From Lentzea aerocolonigenes (GTDB lineage Bacteria > Actinomycetota > Actinomycetes > Mycobacteriales > Pseudonocardiaceae): DNA of 64,000 bases. The number at the start of each line of letters is the position of its first letter. The first letter of the stretch is position 1. Positions 24,126-33,378 of this stretch are shown piece after piece. The position numbers were made by a program, and so were the translations under genes. The stretch covers positions 248,001-312,000 of the forward strand of contig NZ_BBOJ01000014.1 of NCBI RefSeq assembly GCF_000974445.1. Direction: 5' to 3'. Under the pieces are notes generated by a model, which saw only the letters and a list, made by a program, of their open reading frames with translations, was not told where the DNA came from and made no database searches.

Positions 24126-24736
24126 AACGACCTCCTGCGCACCGAAATCAGCCAGTCCTCCACACGTGCCCGGTCCGGTTCCTCGGGAAGAGGGCCGTCG
24201 GCGTGCGCCAGTTCGTCCCCGAGCCGGTGCGCCCACGCCACGGCGTCGTCCCACGGCATCGAGCCGTCGCGGATCTTCAGCAGCGCGCGGTCGGCCGTGA
24301 TCTCGTACCTGCCGGTGCGCAGCAGGTGCAGGCCCACCAACCGCAGCCGCACGACGTGCATGAGCTGCTTCGGCTTGAGGTTGCGTCCCGCGCGCGACAG
24401 CTGCATCTCCGTCGCGCGCGTGAACGCCCGCACCGCGTACCGGGAGAGGAACGCGGGCAGCAGGTCCCGCAGTTCCTCTCCGAGAGGCGTGCTGATCTCC
24501 ACCAGCGGGCTCACCAGCGTTTCGAGCACCGTCGGGTTCGACTTCAGCCCCAGCCTGCAGAAGTGCTCGACCTCCCAGCTGAGCCGTTCCGGCCCTGGGC
24601 CCTCGACGCTCGTCGGGGGCTTCTCCAGGCGCCAGAACGCCTCCGTGGGCGCGACGAACACACCGCGTCTATCCACATCGGAGTCCTGAGTCGCGAGCCC
24701 GTAGGCGTGCGACCCGATGATCGCTTCGAGGATCAC
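24122..24736 (-). CDS. RlaP-like nucleotidyltransferase (first copy)
   Basis: A 204-residue nucleotidyltransferase-fold protein starting VILEAIIGSHAYGLATQDSD, so the G-S and D-x-D motifs are at the very N-terminus. Later stretches VLETLVSPLVEISTPLG and RLRLVGLHLLRTGRYEI parallel the second copy, showing ancient duplication, yet it is about 50 residues shorter. The GTG start overlaps the pnkp stop by GTGA. It may add nucleotides to, or mark, RNA ends for the Pnkp-Hen1 machine; this is inference. Confidence 0.85.
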   Translation of the reverse strand: MILEAIIGSHAYGLATQDSDVDRRGVFVAPTEAFWRLEKPPTSVEGPGPERLSWEVEHFCRLGLKSNPTVLETLVSPLVEISTPLGEELRDLLPAFLSRYAVRAFTRATEMQLSRAGRNLKPKQLMHVVRLRLVGLHLLRTGRYEITADRALLKIRDGSMPWDDAVAWAHRLGDELAHADGPLPEEPDRARVEDWLISVRRRSL

Positions 24737-27192
24737 AGTCGTGGGTCCACCGGTTCCGATTCCAACGCCAACACACCGAAAACGCACTCGTGCACGCGCC
24801 ACAACGGTTCGCCGCGCGCTACGCGTTCGAGTGCCTCGATGCCCAGGGCGTACTCGCGCAGGGCGAGCCCGCGCTTGCGGCCGAGAGAACGCTTGCGCAG
24901 CCGCGAGAGGTTCTCCGGCGACGTGTAGTCGGGGCCGTAGATGATCCGCAGGTACTCGCGCCCGCGCACCTTCACGCCCGGCTGCACCCGTCCGCCGAGG
25001 TTCGCGAGCGGCTTCACGACCATCCCCTCACCTCCCGCCTCGGTCAGTTCCTCCCACCACCGCACGCCGGCGGCCGGATCCGCGGTGTCGACCACGAGGT
25101 GCCTGGTCTGCTGGAACAACGGACCTTCGAGCCGGCTCAACGTCTCCAGGTGCCACAGGTGCGAACGGTCGTGGAACGTCCGTCCCTCGACTGCCAGGAG
25201 CTGGAACGGCGCGATCCGCACGCCCTCCAGCCCGTCGGTCGGCCAGCAGTACCGCTCGTACGCCGCGCGGTAGGCCGCGGCGTTGGCCGAGCGCTGAGCC
25301 GTGCGCGCCAGCAGGTCCGTGACGTCGATGCCCCGTGCCTTCGCCGCTTCCAGTGCTTCGACCGCCACCGGAAGCGCTCCGCCCGCCGCCGCACCGACTG
25401 CCGCGTACTGCTCGCGGATCAACCCGGACGCCTTGGCGTTCCACGGCATCAGCTCGGCGTCGATCAGCAGCCAGTCCGTCGAGAACTCGTCGAACAACGG
25501 CTTCGCCGCCCCGCGCACGCGGTCGAGCAGTTCGTCGCCCAGCGCGCCGTCGAAGAACGCACGGCCGGTGCGCGTGTAGATCGCGCCACCTTCCTTGCGC
25601 ACCAACAACACCGCGCGGGAACCCATGTGCTTCTCTTCGCAGATCACCTGGGCGACACCGGCCGCCCGGTACTCGGCGAAGGCCTCGTCCGGGTGCTCCA
25701 GCACGTCGTCGCGCTGCGAGGTCGCCGTCGGTGCCATCGTCGGCGGCAGGTACAGCAGGTCGTGCGGGTTGATCGCGAACCGGCTCATGACCTCCAACGC
25801 CGAGGCGGACTGCTCCGCGCGGATCGTGACGGCACCGAGCAGCGACGTCTCGATCCGGCGCAGGCCCGTGACGTCGCTCAACGCCAGGACGTCCGGCTCG
25901 CGCTGGACGACCAGGGTCTCCAGCGGGCGGTCGTTGGCGTACCAGACCTCGTGCGCCTTGACGGAGACGAGCTCCTTCTCCGGGTAGCGCAACGCGGTCA
26001 GCTTCCCGCCGAACACCACACCGGTCTCGAGGCACATGGTGTTGTTGATCCACTCGGCCTCGGGCACCAGGACGTGTCCGTACAGCACCATCGCGTTGCC
26101 GCGGTAGTCGTTCGCCCACGGCAGGCGCACCGGCATGCCGTACTCGTCGGTCTCGCCGGTCGTGTCGCCGTACAGAGCGAAGCTGCGCACCTTGGCCGAC
26201 GCACGGCCGTGGTAGCGCTCAGGCAGACCGGCGTGCGCGACGACGAGGTTGCCGCCATCGAGCACGTAGTGCGCCACCAGGCCGTCGCAGAACTTCGTGG
26301 CAGCACGGCGGAACTCCTCCGACTCGTGCGCGAGCTGCTCCAGCGACTTCTCCAGCCCGTGCTGGACCGTCACCTTGTGGCCGCGCAACGCGCGCACGAG
26401 CTTCTCCTCGTGGTTTCCGCGCACGCTCAGGGCGTGGCCGTTGCCGACCATTCCCATGACCAGGCGCAGCACGCCAGGCGTGTCCGGGCCGCGGTCGACG
26501 AGGTCGCCGACGAAGACCGCCTTGCGGCTGCCCGGCGGGATCGCGTCGACCGCACGGCCCTCGTCGTCGCGCTGGACCTGGTAGCCCAGGTCGGTCAGCA
26601 GCTCCTCCAGCTCGGCGCGGCAGCCGTGCACGTCACCGATCACGTCGAACGGGCCGGTCTCGTGCCGCAAGTCGTTGAGCAGCCGCTCGTACACGATGGT
26701 CGCGCTGTCCACATCGGACTCCGAGCGCAACACGTGGACGCGCTTGAACCCCTCCTTGCCCAGGTACTTCAACGACCGCTGCAGCGCCGAGCGGTGCCGC
26801 TTCACGACGTGCGCGCCGAAGTCGCGGTCCGGCCGCTGCGCGTTGCGCTTCAGGCACACGTCGGTCGGCGTGTCGAGCACGATCGCGACCGGCAGCACGT
26901 TGGCCTTCTTCGCGACCTCGATCAGCTTGGCGCGGTCGGGCGCCTGCACGTTGGTGGCGTCGACGACGGTGACCTTGCCGGCCTCCAGCCGCTTTCCCGC
27001 CACGTAGTGGAGCACGTCGAACGCGGCTGCGGACGCCGACTGGTCGTTCTCGTCGTCGGACACGAGCCCGCGGAAGTAGTCGCTCGACAGCACCTGCGTG
27101 GGGAGGAAGTGCCTGCGAGCGAACGTGGACTTGCCCGAACCGGACGCGCCGACGAGCACCACCAGGCACAGGTCGGGGATCTTCAGCTCCAT
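24733..27192 (-). CDS. pnkp: Polynucleotide kinase-phosphatase Pnkp
   Basis: An 819-residue three-domain RNA end-healing enzyme. A 5'-kinase P-loop GASGSGKST is at 15-23. A metallophosphoesterase follows from about 180 (FDVIGDVHGC, GDLVDRGPDTP, GNHE) to remove 2',3'-cyclic phosphates. The C-terminal ligase-like adenylyltransferase has its nucleotidyl lysine at K521 in CEEKHMGSR. Domains and length match the clostridial Pnkp. The ATG at 27192 shares one base with the hen1 stop (TGATG). Pnkp needs Hen1's N-terminal domain to ligate, so coupling makes sense. Confidence 0.96.
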   Translation of the reverse strand: MELKIPDLCLVVLVGASGSGKSTFARRHFLPTQVLSSDYFRGLVSDDENDQSASAAAFDVLHYVAGKRLEAGKVTVVDATNVQAPDRAKLIEVAKKANVLPVAIVLDTPTDVCLKRNAQRPDRDFGAHVVKRHRSALQRSLKYLGKEGFKRVHVLRSESDVDSATIVYERLLNDLRHETGPFDVIGDVHGCRAELEELLTDLGYQVQRDDEGRAVDAIPPGSRKAVFVGDLVDRGPDTPGVLRLVMGMVGNGHALSVRGNHEEKLVRALRGHKVTVQHGLEKSLEQLAHESEEFRRAATKFCDGLVAHYVLDGGNLVVAHAGLPERYHGRASAKVRSFALYGDTTGETDEYGMPVRLPWANDYRGNAMVLYGHVLVPEAEWINNTMCLETGVVFGGKLTALRYPEKELVSVKAHEVWYANDRPLETLVVQREPDVLALSDVTGLRRIETSLLGAVTIRAEQSASALEVMSRFAINPHDLLYLPPTMAPTATSQRDDVLEHPDEAFAEYRAAGVAQVICEEKHMGSRAVLLVRKEGGAIYTRTGRAFFDGALGDELLDRVRGAAKPLFDEFSTDWLLIDAELMPWNAKASGLIREQYAAVGAAAGGALPVAVEALEAAKARGIDVTDLLARTAQRSANAAAYRAAYERYCWPTDGLEGVRIAPFQLLAVEGRTFHDRSHLWHLETLSRLEGPLFQQTRHLVVDTADPAAGVRWWEELTEAGGEGMVVKPLANLGGRVQPGVKVRGREYLRIIYGPDYTSPENLSRLRKRSLGRKRGLALREYALGIEALERVARGEPLWRVHECVFGVLALESEPVDPRL

Positions 27193-28517
27193 CAGTTCTT
27201 TCCTCCCTTCGAGGTGAACACGGCCATCTGGGTCGGCGCACCGCGGTCGGCGTCCTCCGGTCCGATCGGCACGTAACTCACGGTGTAGTTGCGGCGTTCC
27301 GCGACGCCGTCCGCCCACTCCTGGAACTCGGCGCGAGTCCATTCGAAACGGTGGTCGGAGTGCCGCAGCTGGCCTTCCGGCAGCGTTTCGAACAGCGGGT
27401 TGTACTCGACGTTCGGCGTGGTCACGAGGACCGTGCGCGGCCGTGCGACGGTGAACACCGAGTGTTCCAGCGCGGGCAGGCGCGACGGGTCGACGTGCTC
27501 GACGACCTCCATCAGCACCGCCGCGTCGTACCCGGCGAGCGCGGTGTCCGCGTACGTCAAAGCCGACTGCCGCAACGTGATCCGCTCGCGCCGGCGGTCG
27601 TCCAGGCGGTCGAGGTGCAGCTTGCGCGCGGCCTCCTGCAACGCCTTCGCGGACACGTCGACACCGTGGATCTCGGTGAACCCGGGGTCCTTGACGAGCT
27701 CGCGCAGCAACGCGCCGCCGCCGCAGCCGAGATCGAGCACGCGCTGGGCCCCTGCCTGCTTGAGCGCCTTGATCACCGCCTCCTTGCGCTGTGCGGCAAG
27801 AGAGATCTTCGGTTCGGTGAGCGCGTTGTCGAGCTCCTCCGGCTCGACCTCGTCGACGTCCGCGAGACGTTCCAGCGCGGAGGTGATCAACGGACGCTTG
27901 CGCGCCAGGTACCTGGTGGTGATCAGCTCCTTGTCCGGGTGCTGGGAAAGCCAGCCGTCACCTGCCTTGAGCAGCTTGTCGACCTCGTCGGCGGCGACCC
28001 AGTAGTGCTTGCCGCCGTCGAGCACGGGCAGCAGCACGTAGAGGTGCTTCAGGGCGTCGCTCAGCCGGACGGTGCCGGTGAGCGTGACGTCGCCGTGGCG
28101 CTCGCCGTGTTCGGTGATCTCGACCGTCCAGCCGAGCGGCGTGAACAGCCGGTCCGCGAGCCGGTGCGGCAGCGCGGGAATGCGGATGACCAGCGGAATC
28201 GGCGTGTTCGCCAGCTCGGGGTAGCTCTCGCTGCGGCCGTTCATCGCCGTGCGGAACACACTGCCGAGCGCGACCGTGAGCAACGACCCCGCCGCGTACG
28301 GGCGGTCGTTGACGTATTGGGTGAGCGTGCTGCCAGGACCTCGCACCAGCGCGATCGGGTCGACCTCCAGCAGGAGGGCGACCGTGCATTCCTCGTTCGT
28401 CGCCTTCGGGTAGAAGACGTGCGCGACACCCGAGCTCGTCGTGAAGGACTGAGCCCGGTCCGGGTGCTTGTGCAGCAGGTGACCGAGATCGGTCGCCGGC
28501 TGGTGGGTCGTGGTCAT
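27192..28517 (-). CDS. hen1: RNA 3'-terminal 2'-O-methyltransferase Hen1
   Basis: A 441-residue bacterial Hen1. The N-terminal half is the ligase-activating domain that partners Pnkp. The C-terminal methyltransferase has the SAM motif RVLDLGCGGGALLREL and metal-site residues in VLMEVVEHVDPSRL and RHSDHRFEW. It methylates the 2'-OH of the repaired 3' end so the same toxin cannot cut there again. The ATG start is taken; the ribosome site is weak. It heads the four-gene operon and is divergent from YyaL. Confidence 0.95.
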   Translation of the reverse strand: MTTTHQPATDLGHLLHKHPDRAQSFTTSSGVAHVFYPKATNEECTVALLLEVDPIALVRGPGSTLTQYVNDRPYAAGSLLTVALGSVFRTAMNGRSESYPELANTPIPLVIRIPALPHRLADRLFTPLGWTVEITEHGERHGDVTLTGTVRLSDALKHLYVLLPVLDGGKHYWVAADEVDKLLKAGDGWLSQHPDKELITTRYLARKRPLITSALERLADVDEVEPEELDNALTEPKISLAAQRKEAVIKALKQAGAQRVLDLGCGGGALLRELVKDPGFTEIHGVDVSAKALQEAARKLHLDRLDDRRRERITLRQSALTYADTALAGYDAAVLMEVVEHVDPSRLPALEHSVFTVARPRTVLVTTPNVEYNPLFETLPEGQLRHSDHRFEWTRAEFQEWADGVAERRNYTVSYVPIGPEDADRGAPTQMAVFTSKGGKN

Positions 28518-28583
28518 GGTGAGCAACACGAGGTCGAGTCTGATCGAGAGTCGTTGTTTCCGCAGGCGATTTAGGGTGGAGGC

Positions 28584-30560
28584 ATGGCGAACCGACTCGC
28601 GGACGCGACCAGCCCGTACCTGCTGCAGCACGCTGAGAACCCGGTCGACTGGTGGCCGTGGGGCGAGGAGGCGTTCGCGGAGGCACGACGGCGCAACGTC
28701 CCGGTGCTGCTGTCCGTCGGCTACGCGGCCTGCCACTGGTGTCACGTGATGGCGCACGAGTCGTTCGAAGATCCTGCTGTCGCCGCGTTCGTGAACGAGC
28801 ACTTCGTGTCCGTGAAGGTGGATCGCGAGGAACGTCCGGACGTCGACGCGGTGTACATGGAGGTCACGCAGGCCATGACTGGCCAGGGCGGATGGCCGAT
28901 GACGGTGTTCCTGACGCCGGACGCGCGGCCGTTCCACGCGGGCACCTACTACCCGCCGTCGCCGCGGCCGGGCATGCCGTCGTTCACCCAGCTCGTCGAG
29001 GCCGTGACGGCGACGTGGGCCGAGCGCCCTGGCGAGATCCTGGAGTCGGCTTCCGCTGTGGTGGAGGAGATTTCCCGGCACACCGCGCCGCTGCCTCCAT
29101 CCACTGTGGATGAAGAGGCGTTGTCCGGCGCGGTCGTGTCGTTGCTCGGCGAGTTCGACCGCCGCAACGGAGGATTCGGTGGCGCACCGAAGTTCCCGCC
29201 GTCGATGGTGGTCGAGTTCCTGCTGCGCCACCACGAACGCACGGGTTCGGTCGAGGCGATCTCGATGGCGACCGCGACGGCCGACGCGATGGCGAACGGC
29301 GGCATGTACGACCAGCTCAGCGGTGGTTTCGCGCGGTACAGCGTCGACGCGTCGTGGGTGGTGCCGCACTTCGAGAAGATGTTGTACGACAACGCTTTGC
29401 TGCTTCGCTTCTACACGCGTCTGACGCGCGTGACCGGTTCTGAGCGCTATGAACGGGTCGCGCGGGACACGGCTGGGTTCTTGCTGCGTGATCTGAGGAC
29501 GGCGGAGGGCGGGTTCGCGGCGTCGTTGGACGCGGACACTCAGGGCGTCGAGGGTCTGACCTACGTGTGGTCGTTCGATGAGCTCGGGGATGCTGCCGCT
29601 GCGTTCGGGGTGACCTCCGAGCCGAACTTCGAGGACGGCAAGTCGACCTTGCGGTTCGTGTCGGAGCCGGGGGAGGACGTGCGGTCGGCGTTGCTGGCTG
29701 TTCGTGCCGCGCGCCCGCAGCCAGGCCGTGACGACAAGGTGGTCGCCGCGTGGAACGGCATGGCTATCGCGGCGCTGGCCGAAGCGGGCGCGTTCTTCGG
29801 TGAGCCCGCTTGGATCACGGCTGCCTCGGAGGCGGCGACGTTGCTGGCCTCGGTGCATCTGGTGGAGGGCAGGCTGCTGCGCACGTCTCGTGACGGTGTC
29901 GCGGGTCCGTCGTTCGGCGTGCTGGAGGACTACGGCTGCGTGGCCGACGGCCTGCTGGCGCTGCACCAGGTGACGGGCTCGATCCGCTGGCTCGACCTGG
30001 CGTGCGGCCTGTTGGACACCGCTCTCTCTCGTTTCGCCGTACCGGACTCGCCCGGCGCCTACTACGACACCGCCGACGACGCGGAGACGTTGGTGCGCCG
30101 CCCCGCCGACTCCACCGACAACGCGTCGCCGTCGGGTGCGTCTTCCCTGGCCGCGGCTTTGCTGACGGCTTCTCTGCTGTCCGGCGTTGATCGTTCTTCA
30201 CGGTATTTCGAGGCTGCTTCGGCGGCCGTGACCCGCGCCGGTCTGCTGGCCGCACGGGCACCTCGTTTCGCCGGCCACTGGCTGACCGTCGCCGAAACCC
30301 TGGTCGCGGGCCCGTTGCAGGTGGCCGTAGTCGGCGCGGGCGACGACCCGCGCCGTGCGTCGCTGTGGGCGGCGGCGGTCGCGCATGTGCCAGGAGGCGG
30401 CGTCGTCGTGGCAGGAGAGCCCGCGTCCGCGCCGTTGCTGGAAGATCGCCCGTTGGTGGATGAGGCACCCGCCGCCTACGTGTGCCGCGGCTACGTGTGC
30501 GACAGGCCTGTTGTGTCGGTGGATGCGCTGGTCACTTCGCTGACGGCGAACACTCGGTAG
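28584..30560 (+). CDS. YyaL/DUF255 thioredoxin-domain protein
   Basis: A 658-residue protein: N-terminal thioredoxin-like domain (NPVDWWPWGEEAFAEAR; YAACHWCHVMAHESF with CHWC) and a long helical barrel resembling six-hairpin glycosidases. It corresponds to Rv1084. Function is unresolved; relatives include human SPATA20. Family length is normal. The ATG follows GGTGGAGG. The RNA-repair cassette separates it from the mca block. Confidence 0.92.
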   Translation: MANRLADATSPYLLQHAENPVDWWPWGEEAFAEARRRNVPVLLSVGYAACHWCHVMAHESFEDPAVAAFVNEHFVSVKVDREERPDVDAVYMEVTQAMTGQGGWPMTVFLTPDARPFHAGTYYPPSPRPGMPSFTQLVEAVTATWAERPGEILESASAVVEEISRHTAPLPPSTVDEEALSGAVVSLLGEFDRRNGGFGGAPKFPPSMVVEFLLRHHERTGSVEAISMATATADAMANGGMYDQLSGGFARYSVDASWVVPHFEKMLYDNALLLRFYTRLTRVTGSERYERVARDTAGFLLRDLRTAEGGFAASLDADTQGVEGLTYVWSFDELGDAAAAFGVTSEPNFEDGKSTLRFVSEPGEDVRSALLAVRAARPQPGRDDKVVAAWNGMAIAALAEAGAFFGEPAWITAASEAATLLASVHLVEGRLLRTSRDGVAGPSFGVLEDYGCVADGLLALHQVTGSIRWLDLACGLLDTALSRFAVPDSPGAYYDTADDAETLVRRPADSTDNASPSGASSLAAALLTASLLSGVDRSSRYFEAASAAVTRAGLLAARAPRFAGHWLTVAETLVAGPLQVAVVGAGDDPRRASLWAAAVAHVPGGGVVVAGEPASAPLLEDRPLVDEAPAAYVCRGYVCDRPVVSVDALVTSLTANTR

Positions 30561-30616
30561 CTGATTGCAGGCGTAACGTCGGTAACGACGTAATCATGTA
30601 ATCAGGAGTGAGTGAC

Positions 30617-31171
30617 ATGGGACGAGGATGGCGAGGAAGAGGCGGCTGGCAGCAGGCTGACCTGCCGTCGGCCGACGACGCGGCGGCCTGGTTCACGGGC
30701 AGGCTGCCCGACGGCTGGTTCACGGGCGCGCCCGAGGTGATCGTGGACCGCGAGGAGATCACGGTCATCGGCACGCTGACGCCACTGGAAGGCGAGTTCG
30801 ACGACGCCTCCCGCGCCGCGGCCGAGTCGGGCCGCATCTCCCGGTGGCGCGAGGAGACGCGCGACGAGCGCATCGAGATCGCCCGCCAGGCAGAGCACCG
30901 CTACGGCCGCAAGGTCGCCTGGGGGGCCTCCCTGGGCGGCACCCGAGAGCTGTTCACGCACCTGGCCGTGCCGGTGATGACGCGCCTGCGCCAGCCGGAA
31001 CGCCAGGTGCTCGACACCCTGGTGGCCGCAGGCGTGGCCCGCTCCCGCGCGGACGCCCTGGCGTGGGCCGTGCGGCTGGTCGGGGAGCACGCCGACTCGT
31101 GGCTCGGTGAGCTGCGCGACGCGATGTCTCGGGTCGACGACCTGCGTTCGCAGGGCCCCGATCTCGGGTGA
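30617..31171 (+). CDS. Conserved actinobacterial protein of unknown function
   Basis: A 184-residue soluble protein. Conserved-looking stretches are DGWFTGAPEVIVDREEITVIG, REETRDERIEIARQAEHRYG and VPVMTRLRQPERQVLDTLV followed by RSRADALAWAVRLVGEHAD, which resembles a ribbon-helix-helix-like C-terminus. I recall close relatives in other actinobacteria without a known role. ATG 30617 is 8 bases after AGGAG; GTG 30608 is the alternative. Confidence 0.7.
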   Translation: MGRGWRGRGGWQQADLPSADDAAAWFTGRLPDGWFTGAPEVIVDREEITVIGTLTPLEGEFDDASRAAAESGRISRWREETRDERIEIARQAEHRYGRKVAWGASLGGTRELFTHLAVPVMTRLRQPERQVLDTLVAAGVARSRADALAWAVRLVGEHADSWLGELRDAMSRVDDLRSQGPDLG

Positions 31172-31209
31172 TCGGTAACGCCTGAGCGTTCGGCCGCGAA
31201 CCTCCGGCC

Positions 31210-32391
31210 GTGGGACTTCCAGACCTCGGCGCCGGTTCCCGTGTGCGGGACGTCGTCCGCACCGCGTTGCGCGACCGCGAGGCCGTGCTGCACGCGGTCG
31301 CGGACGACGAGCTCGCACCGGACCTCGCCGCCGCGTACCGGGAGTCCTACCGCTGGCGGGCGCGTCGTGAAGCACGCAAACGGCGGATCGACGCCACCAC
31401 GGAAAGACTGATCAATTTTCTGTTCTACAGCGGGCTTCTTCTTCTGTTCGTTCTGCTCGCGAACAGGTCCTCTTCCGGCTGGCTCGCCGCGGTGTTCTAC
31501 GTCGGCGGCTGGCTGACGGGCGTTCTGGCACTCCACGGGCTGAACGCCTTCCTCAGAAGGCTGCCGCTTGGTCTGCAGGTGTTCGTCTACGGGGTCGGCA
31601 CAGCCGGCGTGGTCGGCGGCCTCTACCTGCTCTGGCGGGCGGCGGGCCCGGCGGACGCCTTGCTGGACACGATCGCGGCGGAGATGTGGCGCATCGCGGT
31701 GACCGGCTTCGCCCTGGTCCCGGTGACCCTGTTCGGCCTCATGGCCCCGACGCTGGGGCCGGCGAACTGGCTGCGGCGCCGGTCCGCCCTGCGCACGCAA
31801 CCACGGCTCGCGCTCCTGACCGAGCTCTTCGCGCTGGCGCATGCGCTGAACAACCCCCGTGCGCTCGATGACCAGTCCCGTCTCCTGGGCCTGCTGGACA
31901 ACGCGGCCGTCGTGCTCGAATCGCACTTCTGGAAACAGATCCAGCTCACGAACCCGTTGAGCCGCCACACCTGGCGGTCGAGATGCCGCCAGTGCGCCCA
32001 GCGGCTGCGCTCGTTCGACCTCTGGATCGTCCTGCCGCGCAGGGAAACCCGGACGGACCTGCAGGCGGAGATCGTCAACCTGATCCACGTGCTCGTGCGC
32101 GGCAGCCTCGACGAACTCCCCACCGCGCCGCCAGGCCCACGCCGCCTGGCCGTGCTCGGCAACGCCGTCCGCGGCCTCGTACTGGGCCTCATCCCGCTGG
32201 CGGCCGTGTTCGGAGCAAAGGTCGCCGGCCTCGACCTGAGCGGCCCGATGGGCGGCGCGTTCGTCGTCGCGGCAGTCGCCTGGTTCGTGCTGACCATGCT
32301 CACGACGTTCGACGGTCAGGCGACCGGACGCCTCTCCCTGCTGAAGGACGCCGCCGACGCGATGGCGTCCTTCCGGGGCGGCAAGCTCTGA
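31210..32391 (+). CDS. Multi-pass membrane protein of unknown function
   Basis: A 393-residue protein with a basic cytoplasmic N-terminus, about four transmembrane segments in the first half, a soluble Arg/Cys-containing middle and two segments near the end (VRGLVLGLIPLAAVFGAKVA; FVVAAVAWFVLTML). GTG start without a strong ribosome site. No family recognised. Confidence 0.6.
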   Translation: MGLPDLGAGSRVRDVVRTALRDREAVLHAVADDELAPDLAAAYRESYRWRARREARKRRIDATTERLINFLFYSGLLLLFVLLANRSSSGWLAAVFYVGGWLTGVLALHGLNAFLRRLPLGLQVFVYGVGTAGVVGGLYLLWRAAGPADALLDTIAAEMWRIAVTGFALVPVTLFGLMAPTLGPANWLRRRSALRTQPRLALLTELFALAHALNNPRALDDQSRLLGLLDNAAVVLESHFWKQIQLTNPLSRHTWRSRCRQCAQRLRSFDLWIVLPRRETRTDLQAEIVNLIHVLVRGSLDELPTAPPGPRRLAVLGNAVRGLVLGLIPLAAVFGAKVAGLDLSGPMGGAFVVAAVAWFVLTMLTTFDGQATGRLSLLKDAADAMASFRGGKL

Positions 32392-32409
32392 CAGGGAGCC
32401 TGACGGCCG

Positions 32410-33312
32410 TTACGGCACAACAACTCCCGCCGGAGTGTCAGACCCGCTCGCTATTGTTGATTTTGGGGGTACCCGGCCGGCGTCGTGTGTGTGGTGTGGT
32501 CCCCTGCGGAGCCCGATGACGCACCCGAGTGCGACCGTGGTGACGCCAACGACCGACACGAGCGTGAGTTCCTGCAGGCCCAGCAACACCGACGTCGCCA
32601 GCCCGGACACCGGCATCAGGCCGATGAGCACGCCCGCGCGGTCCGAGCCCAGCCGGTTCACGGCGAAGTACCAGAGCCCGAACGCGAGCGCGGTCACCAC
32701 CACGGCCAGCAGCACGAGAGCGAAGGTCTGCCTGGTGTTCGGCACCTGCCAGCCGCCGACGAACGTGCCGACGACCGCGCCGATCACCGTCGCCAGCAGG
32801 CACGTCCACGTGGCCACGCCCAGCACGCCGAGGCGTCGCACCACTCCGACGGCGAACAGCGTGAAGCACACCTCACCGGCCATCGTGAGCAACGCGAGCA
32901 CGAGGCCTGGACCGTGCCACGAACCGCCGCCCGACAACAGCACGATGCCCGCCGCCACCACCACAGCGCCCACAATGGCGGACACGGTCCGTTGGCGGGA
33001 CAGCAGAGCCAGAGCAACGGGGGAGCCGCCCATGACCGCGGCCACGAAGCCCGGTTCCGCGTACTGCTGAGCGGCGATGAGCAGAGCGTTGAAGCCGAGC
33101 ATGCCCGACGCGACCACGCCCAGGAGTGGTGGGATGTCGCGCCACGACGGCATGGGCAGGCGGCGCGCTACCAGCAACAACACGGCTGCGCCCAGCGCGT
33201 AACGCATGGCCTGGCCGGTCAGGACCGGGTAGCCCTCCAGCATGCCCGTGACCGGAACTGACGCGCCGACGATCGATGCCGCTGTCGCTCCCGCGGCCAC
33301 CCCGATTTTCAT
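32410..33312 (-). CDS. EamA/DMT-family transporter
   Basis: A 300-residue membrane protein with ten hydrophobic segments in two repeats (ATAASIVGASVPVTGML; GVVASGMLGFNALLIAAQ; LTALAFGLWYFAVNRLGSDR-like), the EamA layout of amino-acid or metabolite exporters. The ATG at 33312 keeps it clear of the divergent MocR gene. Regulation by that MocR protein is likely from the divergent arrangement. Confidence 0.9.
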   Translation of the reverse strand: MKIGVAAGATAASIVGASVPVTGMLEGYPVLTGQAMRYALGAAVLLLVARRLPMPSWRDIPPLLGVVASGMLGFNALLIAAQQYAEPGFVAAVMGGSPVALALLSRQRTVSAIVGAVVVAAGIVLLSGGGSWHGPGLVLALLTMAGEVCFTLFAVGVVRRLGVLGVATWTCLLATVIGAVVGTFVGGWQVPNTRQTFALVLLAVVVTALAFGLWYFAVNRLGSDRAGVLIGLMPVSGLATSVLLGLQELTLVSVVGVTTVALGCVIGLRRGPHHTHDAGRVPPKSTIASGSDTPAGVVVP

Positions 33313-33378
33313 GCCACCAAGCCTTGCGCTGAACTGGTCCAGGTTTAAGCTCCACTTCAATGAGCACGAACTGGACCA
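33313..33378. promoter_or_regulatory. EamA-MocR divergent control region with direct repeat
   Basis: GAACTGG(T/A)CCA occurs at 33331-33341 and again at 33368-33378 in the same orientation (10 of 11 identical, 37 bases apart). The second copy is inside the first codons of mocR. MocR proteins often bind direct repeats, so these are candidate operators. Confidence 0.5.

Noticed and set aside
24790..27276. An 828-codon open frame antisense to pnkp
   Set aside because: It mirrors pnkp codon structure, is Arg/His/Val-rich with no domain, and pnkp itself is unmistakable.
23367..28517. Classical toxin-antitoxin explanation for the two nucleotidyltransferases (MNT/HEPN type)
   Set aside because: No HEPN partner; the genes are coupled to pnkp and the G-S/D-x-D context fits RlaP-like proteins better.
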